Shown: positions 21,458 to 32,582, counted from the stretch's first letter. The stretch is 64,000 bases of DNA from Hormiphora californensis (GCA_020137815.1 CM035353.1:8861454-8925453); one strand, 5' to 3'. Numbers and translations: made by a program. The notes: generated from the sequence alone by a model not told the origin.

Positions 21458-21923
21458 CTAGAGAGCCCATTGTTAAGTCATAGGTACAACAACCCCCCCC
21501 CCCCCCCGTCTCTATGCCCCCCCCCCCTCTCACTCTTTGTCTCTCCATGTCGGGGTAAAGACTACGGAGGTTGGTAGAGTGGTAGAGCGCTGGTGATAAA
21601 AATCAATGGAAATCCCTTTGAATAACATGTAGAATCAGCTGATAAAGATCCGTAGAATTGTAGCTATCAACGGGTATGTATAGAGAATCAACGGGGTACG
21701 TAGGTAGAAAGGCTTTGGCAATCATGGCGGCCCCAGTAGTAGATCCCAAAACACCACAGGAACAACACAGGAACACGCAACAAACAATAGAATGCACGTG
21801 CAGTGTCCCCCAAAACCTTCAATACCCCTCCCAGGGCACCTCCTTGACAACCCCCTCTATTTGCACGTGGGATAGGTCATCATCATACTCATCGCCCCAC
21901 TCATTTGCATCTTTTAATTAAGA
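21458..21923 (-). mobile_element. Non-autonomous Helitron, unit C (466 bp)
   Basis: On the minus strand it runs from TCTTAATTAAAAGATG (21923) to GGGCTCTCTAG (21458), joined without a gap to unit A and to the next unit. Most of it matches 4965-5379. Confidence 0.6.
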
Positions 21924-22310
21924 CTAGCGCACCCACCGGGTGCACCTCAAGTAAGGGCTGTTGACAACCCACCCGGCTTCGCCGGGTGGTTCTCTGGGGC
22001 GCTCTTTATTAACATACTTAACGCCAAAATTATGGTTGTCATGGCAACTGAAACGGTAACTATGGGGACTAAACCCGGACTGAATTGTTAAAATTCATCC
22101 GAAAGTATTCACAATCTCCCAAAAGTGTGAATGACAGCTTTACAGCTTTGGTCACATTTGAGTGTTTTATGAATGAGCAGTCTGTCGCTTAGATACCGCT
22201 TAAATAATGAATCGGTGCATAAATATGCAAATAACAGCTAAACGGTGCGAGATACGACTTTTTGTCCGGGGGACGACCCCCCATAAATCGACCATTCTGC
22301 GTCGGAATAG
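21924..22310 (-). mobile_element. Helitron-like unit D with hairpin-CTAG end
   Basis: On the minus strand the end reads GCACCC-GGT-GGGTGC-GCTAG, a typical Helitron 3' hairpin before CTRR. Inside are a second hairpin CCACCCGGC/GCCGGGTGG and GTTGCCATGGCAAC-like sequence. Further up (22200-22310) lies a unit of the 135-165 bp minisatellite. The 5' boundary is unknown. Confidence 0.55.
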
Positions 22311-22559
22311 GCTACATAAAATCTTGATTTGAGTATAGGAAGTCATTAATGATTAGTGATTAGCCGACCTCATCAGAACTGCTGCCAGTGTCACATCTCT
22401 CATAAGCATCAGCTCACATGTCTTTGTTACATGTGTACATGTATTTCACACCCATTAGTATAATGTGTGTGCCGAACGGAACTACACGATGGAAAGATCA
22501 AAGCCGGGCGATTAAATAAGTTAAACACCTGGCCCTCTTTTGGGAGCATTTTTTTCACT

Positions 22560-22693
22560 CTGCTGGCAGTTTTTGATTATTTTGGAGTATAATTTATCAA
22601 TTGAGTCTCCATAGTTACCGATTTAGTTGCCATGGCAACCCTTGAATTGGTGTCAATTGTGGGGAAAAAACAAACCCCCGCTGGGTGCGCTAG
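22560..22693 (+). mobile_element. Helitron-like 3' end, opposite orientation to unit D
   Basis: Reads GTTGCCATGGCAAC ... CCCCGCTGGGTGCGCTAG followed by T, the inverse of unit D and of 284-551. Confidence 0.5.
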
Positions 22694-23068
22694 TGGTTTA
22701 TAAAAAGCATCTCTCCTGTGCGTGCTCATACCTTCTACGTGTGTGTTACACTGAATCTTCAGTAAATGGGACCAGTCAGTAACTTCGATCCCATATGAGA
22801 TAGAGACTTGACATTTTCAACTAAAGTCTATGAGCCCGAGCCAGGTATACATTCCGAATTTTAAGTGAAACGGATGAAAGGGAAGCCTTCGGAAATCTGG
22901 TTTTTCAGCGAAACACCCATAAAACGTAGAACTGCGTTTCTGGCGGCGTTTTGGGGGGAGGGCAACCTTTGCCAGCAGCGATCAGCGCAGTGATCGTAAT
23001 ATTTCCTGATCGTAGTTGTTCCTGGTTTTTCTTGCTATAAGTTAAAATTTAATTAACTGTATTTCCAG

Positions 23069-23269
23069 GTCATCGATGCCTCAATTACACGTGCTCCTGC
23101 TGAAGTAATATCATATCGCAATTTTATCGCTACTGATGATATCCCTGCCAAAAACCTTTTGAAGATAGCTTCCCGATTACGTGAAATGGTTGAGAAACAA
23201 CCAGAGAGTGTGATATCAGCAGATTCAAATTTCAATCACCTTCGTGATAGCATAGCTTCGCTTACGCAG
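23069..23269 (+). CDS. Gene 2, coding exon 2
   Basis: A 67-codon exon, phase 0 at both ends, acceptor TTTCCAG and donor CAG|GTAAGG. It reads VIDASITRAPAEVISYRNF... and ends DSIASLTQ. The middle (KNLLKIASRLREMVEKQ) looks helical. No known domain is recognised. Confidence 0.65.
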
Positions 23270-23306
23270 GTAAGGCCAAAACAATCTCTATTATTACTCG
23301 ATGTAC

Positions 23307-23880
23307 GGTGTGCGGACTCTAGTGCTACACTCTAAGTCTAAAGAGGACTCTATATCTAAATTTAGATTTAGATATAGAGTCCAAATAATTCTAAACTCTA
23401 GGAGGACTCTTTATCTAAAAAGTCTACACAAGGCGGACTCTTTATCTAAAAAGTCTAAAAAAAGTGGACTCTACATAAATCTAAATTAGATATAGAGTCC
23501 GCCTTTCGCCGCGAACTCGAGATTTCGGCCGTTCGGCCGGAAACGAGAGTTTGCTCTACCCCTATACTAATTTAGAAGTGTTAGGGCCGTTATTTGGGTT
23601 CGAGGTTAGGGTTAGGGTTAGTGTTAGGGTTAGGTTTTGGGTTGGGTTAGGATTTTAGACATAGAGTCCGGGTTGGAGGATTTGGCGCCAAAATGTACTA
23701 GAGGACTCTATATCTAGAAAATCTACACAGGGCGGACTCTTTATCTAAAAAGTCTACACAGGGAGGACTCTTTATCTAAACTTTTTTCAAAATCTAACTG
23801 TAGATAAAGAGTCCGTTTTTAGATATAGAGTCCGCCTTGGATTTAGATAAAGAGTCCGTTAGCACTAGAGTCCGCCCACC
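23307..23880. mobile_element. 574-bp foldback element with 9-bp target duplication
   Basis: Ends GGTGTGCGGACTCTAGTGCT and GGTGGGCGGACTCTAGTGCT (inverted), flanked by TCGATGTAC at 23298-23306 and 23881-23889. The interior is built from GGACTCTATATCTAAA units in both orientations plus a TTAGGG-rich stretch at 23606-23650. The 9-bp duplication would fit a Mutator-like transposase (inference). A partial copy is at 25137-25330. Confidence 0.8.
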
Positions 23881-23935
23881 TCGATGTACTATTACCCAAG
23901 TCCTCTGATTTTGACTGACAAGCTTACCCATTGTA

Positions 23936-24215
23936 CAGGGTGATTCAGAAACATGGAGCCACTTTGAGATAACTAAAGTGTCAATACAGTTCGCTCTCCG
24001 ATGTACAGTGTAATTAAACACGTATCTTCACAGTCTCTTGACTAGAAAAATTGTCTCCTGAGGATTGCGATCGACAGAGAGTCACTTTTCCCTAAAAATT
24101 ATCAGCCTGTCAACTGACAGGGTAACACGTTGAAATTTGGATCCGTACAATAGAGAGAGGATTGTATTTTTCCTATTCTTATCTTCAAGTGGCTCCATGT
24201 TTCTGAACCACCCTG
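23936..24215. mobile_element. 280-bp Tc1/mariner-like MITE
   Basis: Ends CAGGGTGATTCAGAAACATG and inverse, flanked by TA at 23934-23935 and 24216-24217. Arms of about 35 bp; no coding capacity. Confidence 0.8.
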
Positions 24216-24219
24216 TAGA

Positions 24220-24870
24220 ATGGTAGAGTCGATAACTACATCGAGTCGATGTCATTGACCTCTCCCGATTACTTTAATTTTTGGTACATTTGTTTGGACC
24301 CTCAACACCACTTCTGAAAAGGTGTTACTTTAGGATCATAACAAAAACCTGGACCAGTTTTTTCGGCCGATTTTGATAAAACTTGGTGCAAAGGTGTAGT
24401 TTGGTGTGCTGATCAACCCACAAGTGTTGCTAAGAGATTTCTCAATCCGTTCTCCCGTGTTCTCCCGTAATCATTAATGCCGGTAGAGCAAATAGGAACG
24501 CACATGGGCGCTGGCAGGCTTTTACATGTTGTATATCTCACTCCCTCTGAAAAAACCGCACTTTCAGATGCGCTGCACGAGATTAATCTCTCTAAATGGG
24601 GAGAAAAGAGAGAGAAACACATTAACGTTTACAATAAAGTTTAACAAACAGTTAGAATATCAGAGAAATTTTATTTGATTTTTGTGTAATTTTTAGCGTG
24701 ATATTTTAGTTATTTTCTTTCATACAGACCCTTGGGGACACATCCGTTTAGGAATTAGCTTGTTTTTCATGTTTCCTTGTCAGGGCAAAATTCGGCGTTT
24801 TTTACCTGTATAGTCAAAAAGTGTCGCTTGACAACTTCAAGACGTTCTGGACTGTAATTATCAACCTTTT
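24220..24870. other. Gene 2 intron sequence without a recognisable feature
   Basis: No gene or bounded repeat was recognised. The GGCCGATTTTGATAAAACTTGG stretch near 24366 resembles the 57.88 kb region (TTTCATCAAAATTTGCC, inverted), so part of it is probably repeat derived. Confidence 0.3.
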
Positions 24871-24874
24871 TCAG

Positions 24875-25084
24875 AACCAACTAGCCGGCGAGCCTACACA
24901 GTCAGCTTGTCATTTGCGGAAAAATATTGAACTGCAGGCTACCAGTACCAAGAGTTGTAATACATCAATTAGCCACTCGAGCCGATACAAACATCAACAA
25001 CCGGAACAGCAGGGAGGTGCAGAGAGTAATATCAAAAACTTAACAAGTCTCCTTCAGCAAGCTATCGCAACTCGAACTCAACAG
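24875..25084 (+). CDS. Gene 2, coding exon 3
   Basis: A 70-codon exon, phase 0 at both ends, with acceptor ACCTTTTTCAG and donor CAACAG|GTACTA. It is polar and Gln/Ser rich and ends with a helical segment NLTSLLQQAIATRTQQ. It lies downstream of two foldback elements in the same intron. Confidence 0.6.
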
Positions 25085-25639
25085 GTACTATGTACCTACA
25101 AATATAGTTTTTCAGCCAAATACCCATAAAACGTATGGTAGGCGGACTCTATTGCTAACGGAGTACGGACTCTATACCTAAACTCAAGGCTAGGAGGACT
25201 CTATATCTAACCCTAACCTTTACACTAACCCCTAAACTCGAACCCAAATAACGGCCCTAACACTTCTAAATGAGTATAGAGGCACAGCAAACTCTCGTTT
25301 CCGGCCTGACGGCCGAAATCTCGAGTTTGGATGCCCAGGCCCATGTGGTGTCACGAGGGTAAAACCTTTAGGTTGGTAACGAAATTACCCCTCTACCCCT
25401 ACCTGAAGGTTAAAACTGAAAGTAGCAGTTGCATGAGTTGTCATGAGGCGATTAATATGTGTGTTTTGTTCGAAATAACGCCCTAAAACACACTTTTTGA
25501 AAGGAATATGCCCATATATGGGCATGGCACGTGTCAACGTAATTGGCCCATGATATGGGTTCACTCTTTTTATTAACTGGTTAAGTAGCGTTTCAGGAGC
25601 CAATTCAGCTACATACTGGATTTATAATTCAATTTCAAG

Positions 25640-25870
25640 TCGATTTGGCAAAAATAGCACACCTCCATAATTTTTTGTACTTTTTGTACTGCTTGTACGA
25701 AAAATTGCAATTTCTAAGCGAGAAAATCTTTCCAATTCGAAATTTCTAACCAAGAAACTTTTATCGAATCGCAATTTCTAAGCGAGAGAAATTTTTCCGA
25801 ACCGCAATTTTTTACCGATAAAATTTTCTCGAATCGTAAATAGGTTGGAACCCCCCCCCCCCCCTCCAGG
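25640..25870. other. AT-rich stretch with GCAATTTCTAAGCGAGAAA tandem and poly-C
   Basis: Four imperfect units of about 43 bp with CGNAATTTCTAANCGAGAAA are followed by a C run at 25849-25864. Confidence 0.55.
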
Positions 25871-25989
25871 CTGTATATAGGACTTACAGCCGCTTACAGC
25901 TTATAAATAATCAATCATGTGTGTGCCTTATGTCGATGTTGCTCCCAATCCCGCGGTCTACGACCAAGCACTTTCACGGGAACTCGGTG

Positions 25990-26560
25990 TCTATTCGAAC
26001 CAATCAGGTGCTGGAATAGGAGGTTTCTTGAAAAAAAATGTTCAAAACTATAATCAGGGTGTGAACTGCATGTCGTGTTTGCTACTCGCGAGCGAGCTTG
26101 CGAGACGAGCAAACACGTCAAGGTTCATTAACAAGCATGCTGCTCAGTCATTTTAGATTTAGTACACAATGTAAGGATACCATGTAATAGGCGAGACTCG
26201 TGCTGTCACTCTCGTTCAAGTCCCGTGAAAATCGGAGCAGTACACGCAAACTGATGCCCATTTTCCTTGCGTGACCCCGATTCAGTAGTTTGAGACACCA
26301 ACTCTTTCGGGGGCCATATCTCAGGAACCAGACAAGATAGGAAAAATCGCTGTCAAACGAGGCATACAGTTTTTAATCTAGTTTACCACTGCACCGGCCG
26401 TTTCACTCTCCGACCTAAAACAAAAATCTGATGCCGACAAAACTTCAAAATAATGGAATTCGCATCTCGCATGCGGCATGTCGTGTTGCATGTCGTGTTA
26501 TGTTATTGACGTGCTCGCGTTCAACTCTCACACAGCAGCTGCAGAACATGCCGGGAAAGA
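25990..26560. repeat. Dispersed repeat, inverted copy at 44600-44940
   Basis: Shared blocks: TACACGCAAACTGATGCCCA, GTTTGAGACACCAACTCTTT, CATGCTGCTCAGTCATTTTA and the hairpin around CGTGTTTGCT...AGCAAACACG. In both places it adjoins the GAGAGATGGAGTA satellite. Confidence 0.65.
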
Positions 26561-26599
26561 TTGAGGAGTAGAGGGTCGGTGTCGAATCAAATGTTTCTT

Positions 26600-27645
26600 G
26601 ATCTTGATCTACTCCATCTCTCAGCTATCATACCCCTCATCAACTCGATCTCTCAGCTACCCTACCCCAGACCCCTCATCTACTCCACCTTTCAGCTACC
26701 CTACTCCTCGTCTACTCCATGTCTCAGCTACCCTACCCCTCATCTAAGTACTCCTTCTCTCAGCTTCCCTGCCCTTAATCTTTTCCATATCTATGCTTCC
26801 CTAGCCCTCATCAACTCCATCTTTCAGCTACCCTACCCCTAATCTAGTCCATCTCTCCGCTACCCTACCCCTAATCTAGTCCATCTCTCCGCTACCCTAC
26901 TCCTCATCTACTACATCTCTCAGCTACCCTACCTCCTATTTTCTCCATCTCTCAGCTACCCTACCTCCCATTTACTCCATCTCTCAGCTACCCTACCTCC
27001 CATTTACTCCATCTCTCAGCTTCCCTAGTCCCTACCTCCCATTTACTCCATCTCTCAACTACCCTACCTCCCATTTACTCCATCTCTCAGCTTCCCTACC
27101 TCCCATTTACACAATCTATCAGCTTCCCTACCTCCCATTTACTCCATCTCTCAGCTTCCCTACCTCCCATTTACTCCATCTCTCAGCTTCCCTGGCCTGC
27201 CTCCCATTTACTCAGGGGTATGTTAGGATAAATGAGAGATGGAGTAAATGGGAGGTAGGGAAGCTGAGAGATGGAGTAAATGGGAGGTAGGAAAGATGAG
27301 AGATGGAGTAAATGGGAGGTAGGGAAGCTGAGAGATGGAGTAAATGGGAGGTAGGGAAGCTGAGAGATGGAGTAAATGGGAGGTAGGGAAGCTGAGAGAT
27401 GGAGTAAATGGGAGGTAGGGAAGCTGAGAGATGGAGTAAATGGGAGGTAGGGAAGATGAGAGATGGAGTAAATGGGAGGTAGAGTAGCTGAGAGATTGTG
27501 TAAATGGGAGGTAGGGAAGCTGAGAGATGGAGTAAATGGGAGGTAGAGAAGCTGAGAGATGGAGTAAATGGGAGGTAGGGTAGCTGAGAGATGGAGTAAA
27601 TGGGAGGTAGGGAAGCTGAGAGATGGAGTAAATGGGGGGTAGGCT
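26600..27645. repeat. Inverted satellite array, 32-33 bp unit
   Basis: Left half: CTCCATCTCTCAGCTACCCT plus ACCTCCCATTTA on the + strand (26600-27213), grading from diverged to near identical. Right half: the reverse complement (27228-27645). The orientation switches at about 27215-27227. Related units are at 44410-44610. Confidence 0.9.
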
Positions 27646-27795
27646 TTAAAAGCGCTTTATAGCGCTTTGTAGCGCTTTTAAAAGCGCTTTCAAAAGCGCT
27701 TTAAATTGCTACAAGAATCGCTTTAAAGCGCTTTTAGCAATTTAAAGCGGTGCGCTTTAAAGCGCTACAAAGCGCTATAAAGCGCTTTGAAGGGC
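27645..27795. repeat. AGCGCT palindrome array (1)
   Basis: AAAGCGCTTT and TATAGCGCTT units every 10-16 bp, nearly all self-complementary. It continues into the foldback at 27797-28366. Confidence 0.85.
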
Positions 27796-27796
27796 C

Positions 27797-28366
27797 TAAA
27801 AACCCAAATTTTATTTATTTATTTTGAACACTCCATTGTAACAAGCATGCTATTGGAGTCCCAAAAAACATAGGTACACGCCACACGGGCCCCAGGTGAG
27901 CCCAGGGGGAGCCACTCAAGTTGGGGCCCATTTGGGGTCCCCTTGTAAACGCGGTTGTACTCCTTGAAATGCTAACAATATGATGCTCTCTCAAATATAA
28001 AATTTCGGATAGAAATGATCCTTGTGTTTTAGTAGATTTCATAATCTTTTTCATCAATTATTATTTAAGCCTATCAAAACTAGGAGAAAAATTACCAGAA
28101 TACAGAGACAAGAAAGATTATGTACTCACCTGAAACACAATGCTGAATTTTACCCAAAACTTCAAATTTCAGAGAGGATCATATTGTTAGCATTTCAAGG
28201 AGTACAAGCGCGTTTACAAGGGGACCCCAACTGGCCCCCAACTTGAGGGGCTCCCCCTGGGCTCACATTGGGCAGGTGGGGCGTGTACCTATGTTTTTTG
28301 GGACTCCAATAGCATGCTTGTTACGATGTAGTGTTCAAAATAATTAATAAAATTTGGGTTTTTAGC
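27797..28366. mobile_element. 570-bp foldback with CCCTAAAAACCCAAATTT-type arms
   Basis: Arms of about 190-200 bp contain GCATGCTATTGGAGTCCCAA, GGGGGAGCC and GGGGTCCCCTTGTAAACGCG (inverted in the other arm). The same element, shorter in the right arm, is at 57370-57836. Ends are CTAAAAACCCAAATTTTAT. Confidence 0.7.
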
Positions 28367-28495
28367 GCTTTAAAGCGGTCGAAAATGTTCAGCCCAGAAC
28401 TACCATATTACCGTGAGAGATAATGAACAGTAAAAGAGAGAATGAGAGAGAGAAACGAATGGAATGCGATTATTTTGCCTCTTGAGTCAGAGCAT
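28367..28495 (+). repeat. Direct repeat copy 1 (partner 30366-30500)
   Basis: AGCGCTTTAAAGCGGTCGAA followed by CAGCCCAGAACTACCAT and a GAGAGA tract ending in TGCCTCTTGAGTC; nearly identical to 30366-30500. Confidence 0.75.
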
Positions 28496-28719
28496 TGGCC
28501 TGGCTGCAGTTGCAAGTACATGTCGGTCGTTCCCCCTCTCAGCATTTCTTCTACTACCTAAACAGTGTGATATCTCCAATTACAGACAACACCCACATCA
28601 CTGCCCCAGGACCAGGCAATTATAATTTTCCTCCTAGCCCTATCTATCTTGCTCCCGCACCCCACTCCGTCCCCTTACTCTAAGATATAATTATTATCAA
28701 TTATTAAACCATAATTTTT

Positions 28720-28803
28720 TGTAGCGCTTTCAAAAGCGCTTTAAAGCGCTATATAAAGCGCTTTAAAGCGCTTTATAGTGCTTTCGAAAGCGCTTTATAG
28801 CGC
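28720..28803. repeat. AGCGCT palindrome array (2), interrupted by the putative LTR
   Basis: Same motif as 27645-27795. It stops at the TG of the element at 28804 and resumes at 29893. Confidence 0.8.
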
Positions 28804-29892
28804 TGTAGGGGGCGGTCCTAACCGCCACCAGGCCGTGGCCCGGACTGTAAAAAGCCACGTATGCACAAGACATTGTACTAAATGTATAGTACCCTGTGCA
28901 AGTGCCTGGGCCCCCTACGGAGAGTCCCTGGCTCTCCGTCCATATAGAGAACTAATGTTAGGACAGCCATAACCAATGACCGAGTCGACAAATGAAAACA
29001 AACGATATACGTGTAAAAGAGGAGATCTCCCCTTGTCTCGGTGGCAACGGCTCTAGTATCCATGGACTAACCACTACACTACTCAACCAATACAAGTCCA
29101 ACTGATACACCAGCCGCAACCACTGGGCCGCCGGGAGATCCCCTTTCGGAAACTCTGACACGCCGCCAGGATTCCTATATAAATCTCCATTTAATACTCC
29201 CTCTAAATATACAAATATAAGCACTCACTCAATCCATGCTCAACATAAAGTAATGATATAAACTAAACACTCGTGTCTCTCCAATACTCCCTCTTCTCTG
29301 AACTAAACACTTTTCTACTCCTCCTCTCATGTCTTGGCTACCTCCTTCCCAATAAGGCATATATCAATCCAAAACTACCTCCACCAAGCCCTACAACACT
29401 GCTACCTCCACCAAGCTATACCTCCACCAAGCTATACCTCCATCAAGCTACACAACACTGTTCCACCCTGTATTGTGGCCTACTATCAATGTTAGCAATA
29501 TAGCCGCCCCCATTGCGAGACCCAAGCTGACAATATAAGGAAGTTTGGCCGCAGGACAAACTCCCTTTGTACAATCCAATCTAGCCGCTCCGTACACCAG
29601 CTCCGTTGCAGCCATGCAGAAACCAGCTTCTCATACAAATCAATCTACCTCTCTCTCTCTCTTTCTCTCTTAATAACTCGAGTGGTGATCTAAAGCCCAT
29701 TCAATGTAGCAACGGCCGCTCTAACCTCTAGTATAGATAATAATAGTTCGTTGCAAAATATAATACTAATGGTTGATGTGCAGCCTGCACCCACACAACA
29801 TATATACCGAAACATATTAGGACACTATATATATGAGGAATTATATAGGGACTTGAAGGAGCAAGCAATGCTTGTCAGTTGCGTGCCCTACA
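28804..29892. mobile_element. Putative solo LTR (1089 bp)
   Basis: It starts TGTAGGG and ends CCCTACA and is flanked by GCGC on both sides (28800-28803, 29893-29896), inside an AGCGCT array. A TATA-like CTATATAAAT is at 29174-29183 and AATAAG at 29351. No gag or pol is attached. Because the flanks are themselves palindromic, the 4-bp duplication is weak evidence; an inverted-repeat DNA element is the alternative. Confidence 0.4.
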
Positions 29893-30380
29893 GCGCTATA
29901 AAAAGCGCTTTAAAGTGAGAGAGAACAGCCCCGATTTTGATGAAACTTGGTCAAAATAGTGTTTGGTGTCTAATTAGAAGTCAAAAAATTTTTAGTGCTC
30001 AAATCCTAAATTTAGGATTTTTAGGTTTTTTAGGTTTTTCGGCTTTGATGGGTTTCAGGAACGTTCTAGAACAAAATGAATAAAACCATCTTTCTCGGCA
30101 TTAAATTCTGCATCGATTATAGTGGTTATAAACCTTTCTATGACGTAAGGTTCAGAAGTTATCGCGAAAAAGCCCAAACGGGTACAACCTAAAAATCCTA
30201 AATTTAGGATTTGAGCACTAAAAAAGCGCTTTATAGCGCTATAAAAAGCGCTTTAAAAGCGCTTTGTAGCGCTTTTAAAAGCGCTTTCGAAAGCGCTTTA
30301 AATTGCTACAAGAATAGCTTTAAAGCGCTTTTAGCTTTATAGCGCTATAAAGCGCTTTCTCAAACCCTTTAAGCGCTTTA
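29893..30380. repeat. AGCGCT palindrome arrays (3) around a foldback with TAAATTTAGGATTT
   Basis: AGCGCT arrays at 29893-29915 and 30220-30380 flank an inverted repeat (AGTGCTCAAATCCTAAATTT at 29995, inverse ending near 30220). The inner region is related to 43600-44000. Confidence 0.7.
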
Positions 30381-30674
30381 AAGCGGTCGAAAATGTTCAG
30401 CCCAGAACTACCATTATAGTACCGTGAGAGATAATGGACAGTAAAAGAGAGAATGAGAGAGAGAAACGAATGGAATGCGATTATTCTGCCTCTTGAGTCT
30501 TGATGAGAGAGATAACATTGAAAAGTGTTGAAGATGTGTTCCTCTCTCTGTTATTGACAGCGCTGTGTGTTTACACACATTTTCATTACTTGGAAATTTA
30601 CACACATGTTATGGAAATGAAGAGAAACGCGTGAAAAAGGGCAATAGTCTGATAAATCGCTAGCAGGATGTTAA

Positions 30675-31088
30675 AGTGAGAGTGGACCGAATCAGAATTG
30701 GACAAGTTTGTTGTAGGTAGTAGAGATTAGCTTTCTGAGATATTCCTCTGTATTCCTGCTGTATCAATATTTATTAAACAGGATAGAAACAATCCCTGTG
30801 TTTTACTAACACATTCTTTGAATTTTTAATATGCTAACTTGCATTGCTATACTTCTGTGCATGGACATGTCAACCTCACTGCTAATAGTTAGTAAGTGTT
30901 AGTAAAACACAAGGTATGTTTTTATCCTGTTTTATAAATATTGATCCAGCAGGAGTTCTCCCAACAAAACAAAAATATTTCAGTGATGGGTGGGTTGATT
31001 ATGATCGGCAAAAACGCAAAATGCTCAGAGAGCATATCTCTCCTACCTACTACAAACGTGTCCAATTCTGATTCGGTCCACTCTCACT
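30675..31088. mobile_element. 414-bp TTAA-type foldback, complete
   Basis: Ends AGTGAGAGTGGACCGAATCA and inverse, flanked by TTAA at 30671-30674 and 31089-31092, as left by piggyBac- or Kolobok-type transposases. Arms include TTCTGAG, GCAAAAACGC and CAGGAGTTCTCCCAACA. No coding capacity. Confidence 0.8.
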
Positions 31089-31299
31089 TTAATGCCTTTG
31101 GCATTCACACGGACAGGGAAAAAATCGTAAGCATTAGTATCCCTTTAAAACTCCTGAAAATTTGAAAAAAATAAGATAGAAAATAAAGTTTTAGGCATCT
31201 TGTCAACTTTTGAACGGCTAAAACTTTGCATTAGAGCAAGCTATAACGTTCTAGACTAGAAAGTTATAGTTACTTGAATTAACAGAAGGTTTTCTGCAG

Positions 31300-31351
31300 C
31301 ACCAGTTGAATATCCAACAGCGGAGAGAGCTTCAAACGGAACATCATAAAA
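31300..31351 (+). CDS. Gene 2, coding exon 4 (52-nt micro-exon)
   Basis: Acceptor GGTTTTCTGCAG, donor AAA|GTAAGC. It reads HQLNIQQRRELQTEHHK plus one base. I found it because exon 3 ends in phase 0 while exon 5 needs phase 1; this exon supplies exactly that. It has the same Gln-rich helical character as exon 5. Confidence 0.6.
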
Positions 31352-31668
31352 GTAAGCTTGGTGTAGAGATAACAAAGAGGAAGACTACCCCCGTTGTCAT
31401 GTTTCCATGGTGACAAAAGGGGGTATACACTATACAGCTCAGGATAATGAGGTGATGCTAATCACCACCAGAGTAGTCTATCTCATAACTCATTATCACC
31501 TCTATGATGCAAATGGTATAGCCGCGCCTAACTCCCTCTTCTTGCATAGAGCTAAAAAGGGTACACGAAATGTTTTGTTGATTGTGGCGGACGGAATGCA
31601 AAGGCCTTTGTATTCCGTCCACCACATCGCTCTGCTATTTTGACAACTGATAAGTTAGCTAATTTCAG

Positions 31669-31796
31669 ACCCATTGGTTCAACAGCTACTGCAGATGGTT
31701 GTGTGCAGACAGCATCAAAAACAACAGCAACTTAATCAACAAACGAAAGCTTCATTGCAACGAGTGACTGTGGAGAGGAAGTCACTACCAAAGCAG
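31669..31796 (+). CDS. Gene 2, coding exon 5 (Gln-rich)
   Basis: Acceptor GCTAATTTCAG, donor CAG|GTACGC. Two bases complete the Asn codon split after exon 4, then it reads PLVQQLLQMVVCRQHQKQQQ and continues to SLPKQ, ending in phase 0. The segment is Gln rich and likely helical or coiled-coil. Confidence 0.65.
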
Positions 31797-32294
31797 GTAC
31801 GCTGTGACGCATATAATTAAATGTGAAACATTTTGAGGACAGGCAGTGTTTTAGACAGTCCAGGAACATTCTGTATTGCCATGAACCTATATCAAGGATA
31901 TTGTATTAACCCATTAATGCCCAAATATCGAATTTTTTGACAAATCTTTCCAATTTTTGGCAGCACCAATATGGTATGTTGAAAAGCAGAAGTCTCTATC
32001 TTATCGGGAAGTGCTTAAAACAACCTGTTGCGAAAACGCATCACTGGCACGCCCCATTTTCGCAACACTTTTCAAAATCATTTTACAGCTAAAATTCTAA
32101 TGCAATAATTCTAAAATTTCACTAAACAGACTTGAAAATAATTTGGTTTGTCTCCGGGCAAGTTTAAATTTCGTTGCGTTTTCGCAACAACATTCGGAGC
32201 CTGTTTATAGCTAAACATTCAATAATTTCTTCTCAACGAACTTATTAATGGCATTCTAGTAATAGTGGAAATAGTTTGTGATAGTCAGATTTAA

Positions 32295-32582
32295 AGTGAG
32301 AGTGGACTGAATCAGAATTGGACAAGTTTGTTGAAGGTGGTAGAGATTAGCTTTCTGAGCATTTTGCGTTTTTACCGCTCAAAATCGACCCACCCATCAC
32401 TGAGATATATTTGTTATGTTGGGAGAATTCCTGCTGGATTGATATTTATCAAACAGGATAGAAACAATCCTTGTGTTTAACTAACACATTCTTTAAACTT
32501 TTAATATGCTAACTTGCATTGTTCATTGGTGGATTTTGAGCGGCAAAAACGCAAAATGCTCAGAGAGCTAATCTCTACTACA
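32295..32582. mobile_element. Same TTAA foldback family, right arm truncated
   Basis: Starts after TTAA (32291-32294) with AGTGAGAGTGGACTGAATCA and stops at about 32582 before the last 35 bases of the right arm, where the bipartite motif cluster begins. Confidence 0.7.

Noticed and set aside
23606-23650. Interstitial telomere from a chromosome fusion
   Set aside because: The TTAGGG-like repeats are few, degenerate and lie inside a bounded 574-bp element.
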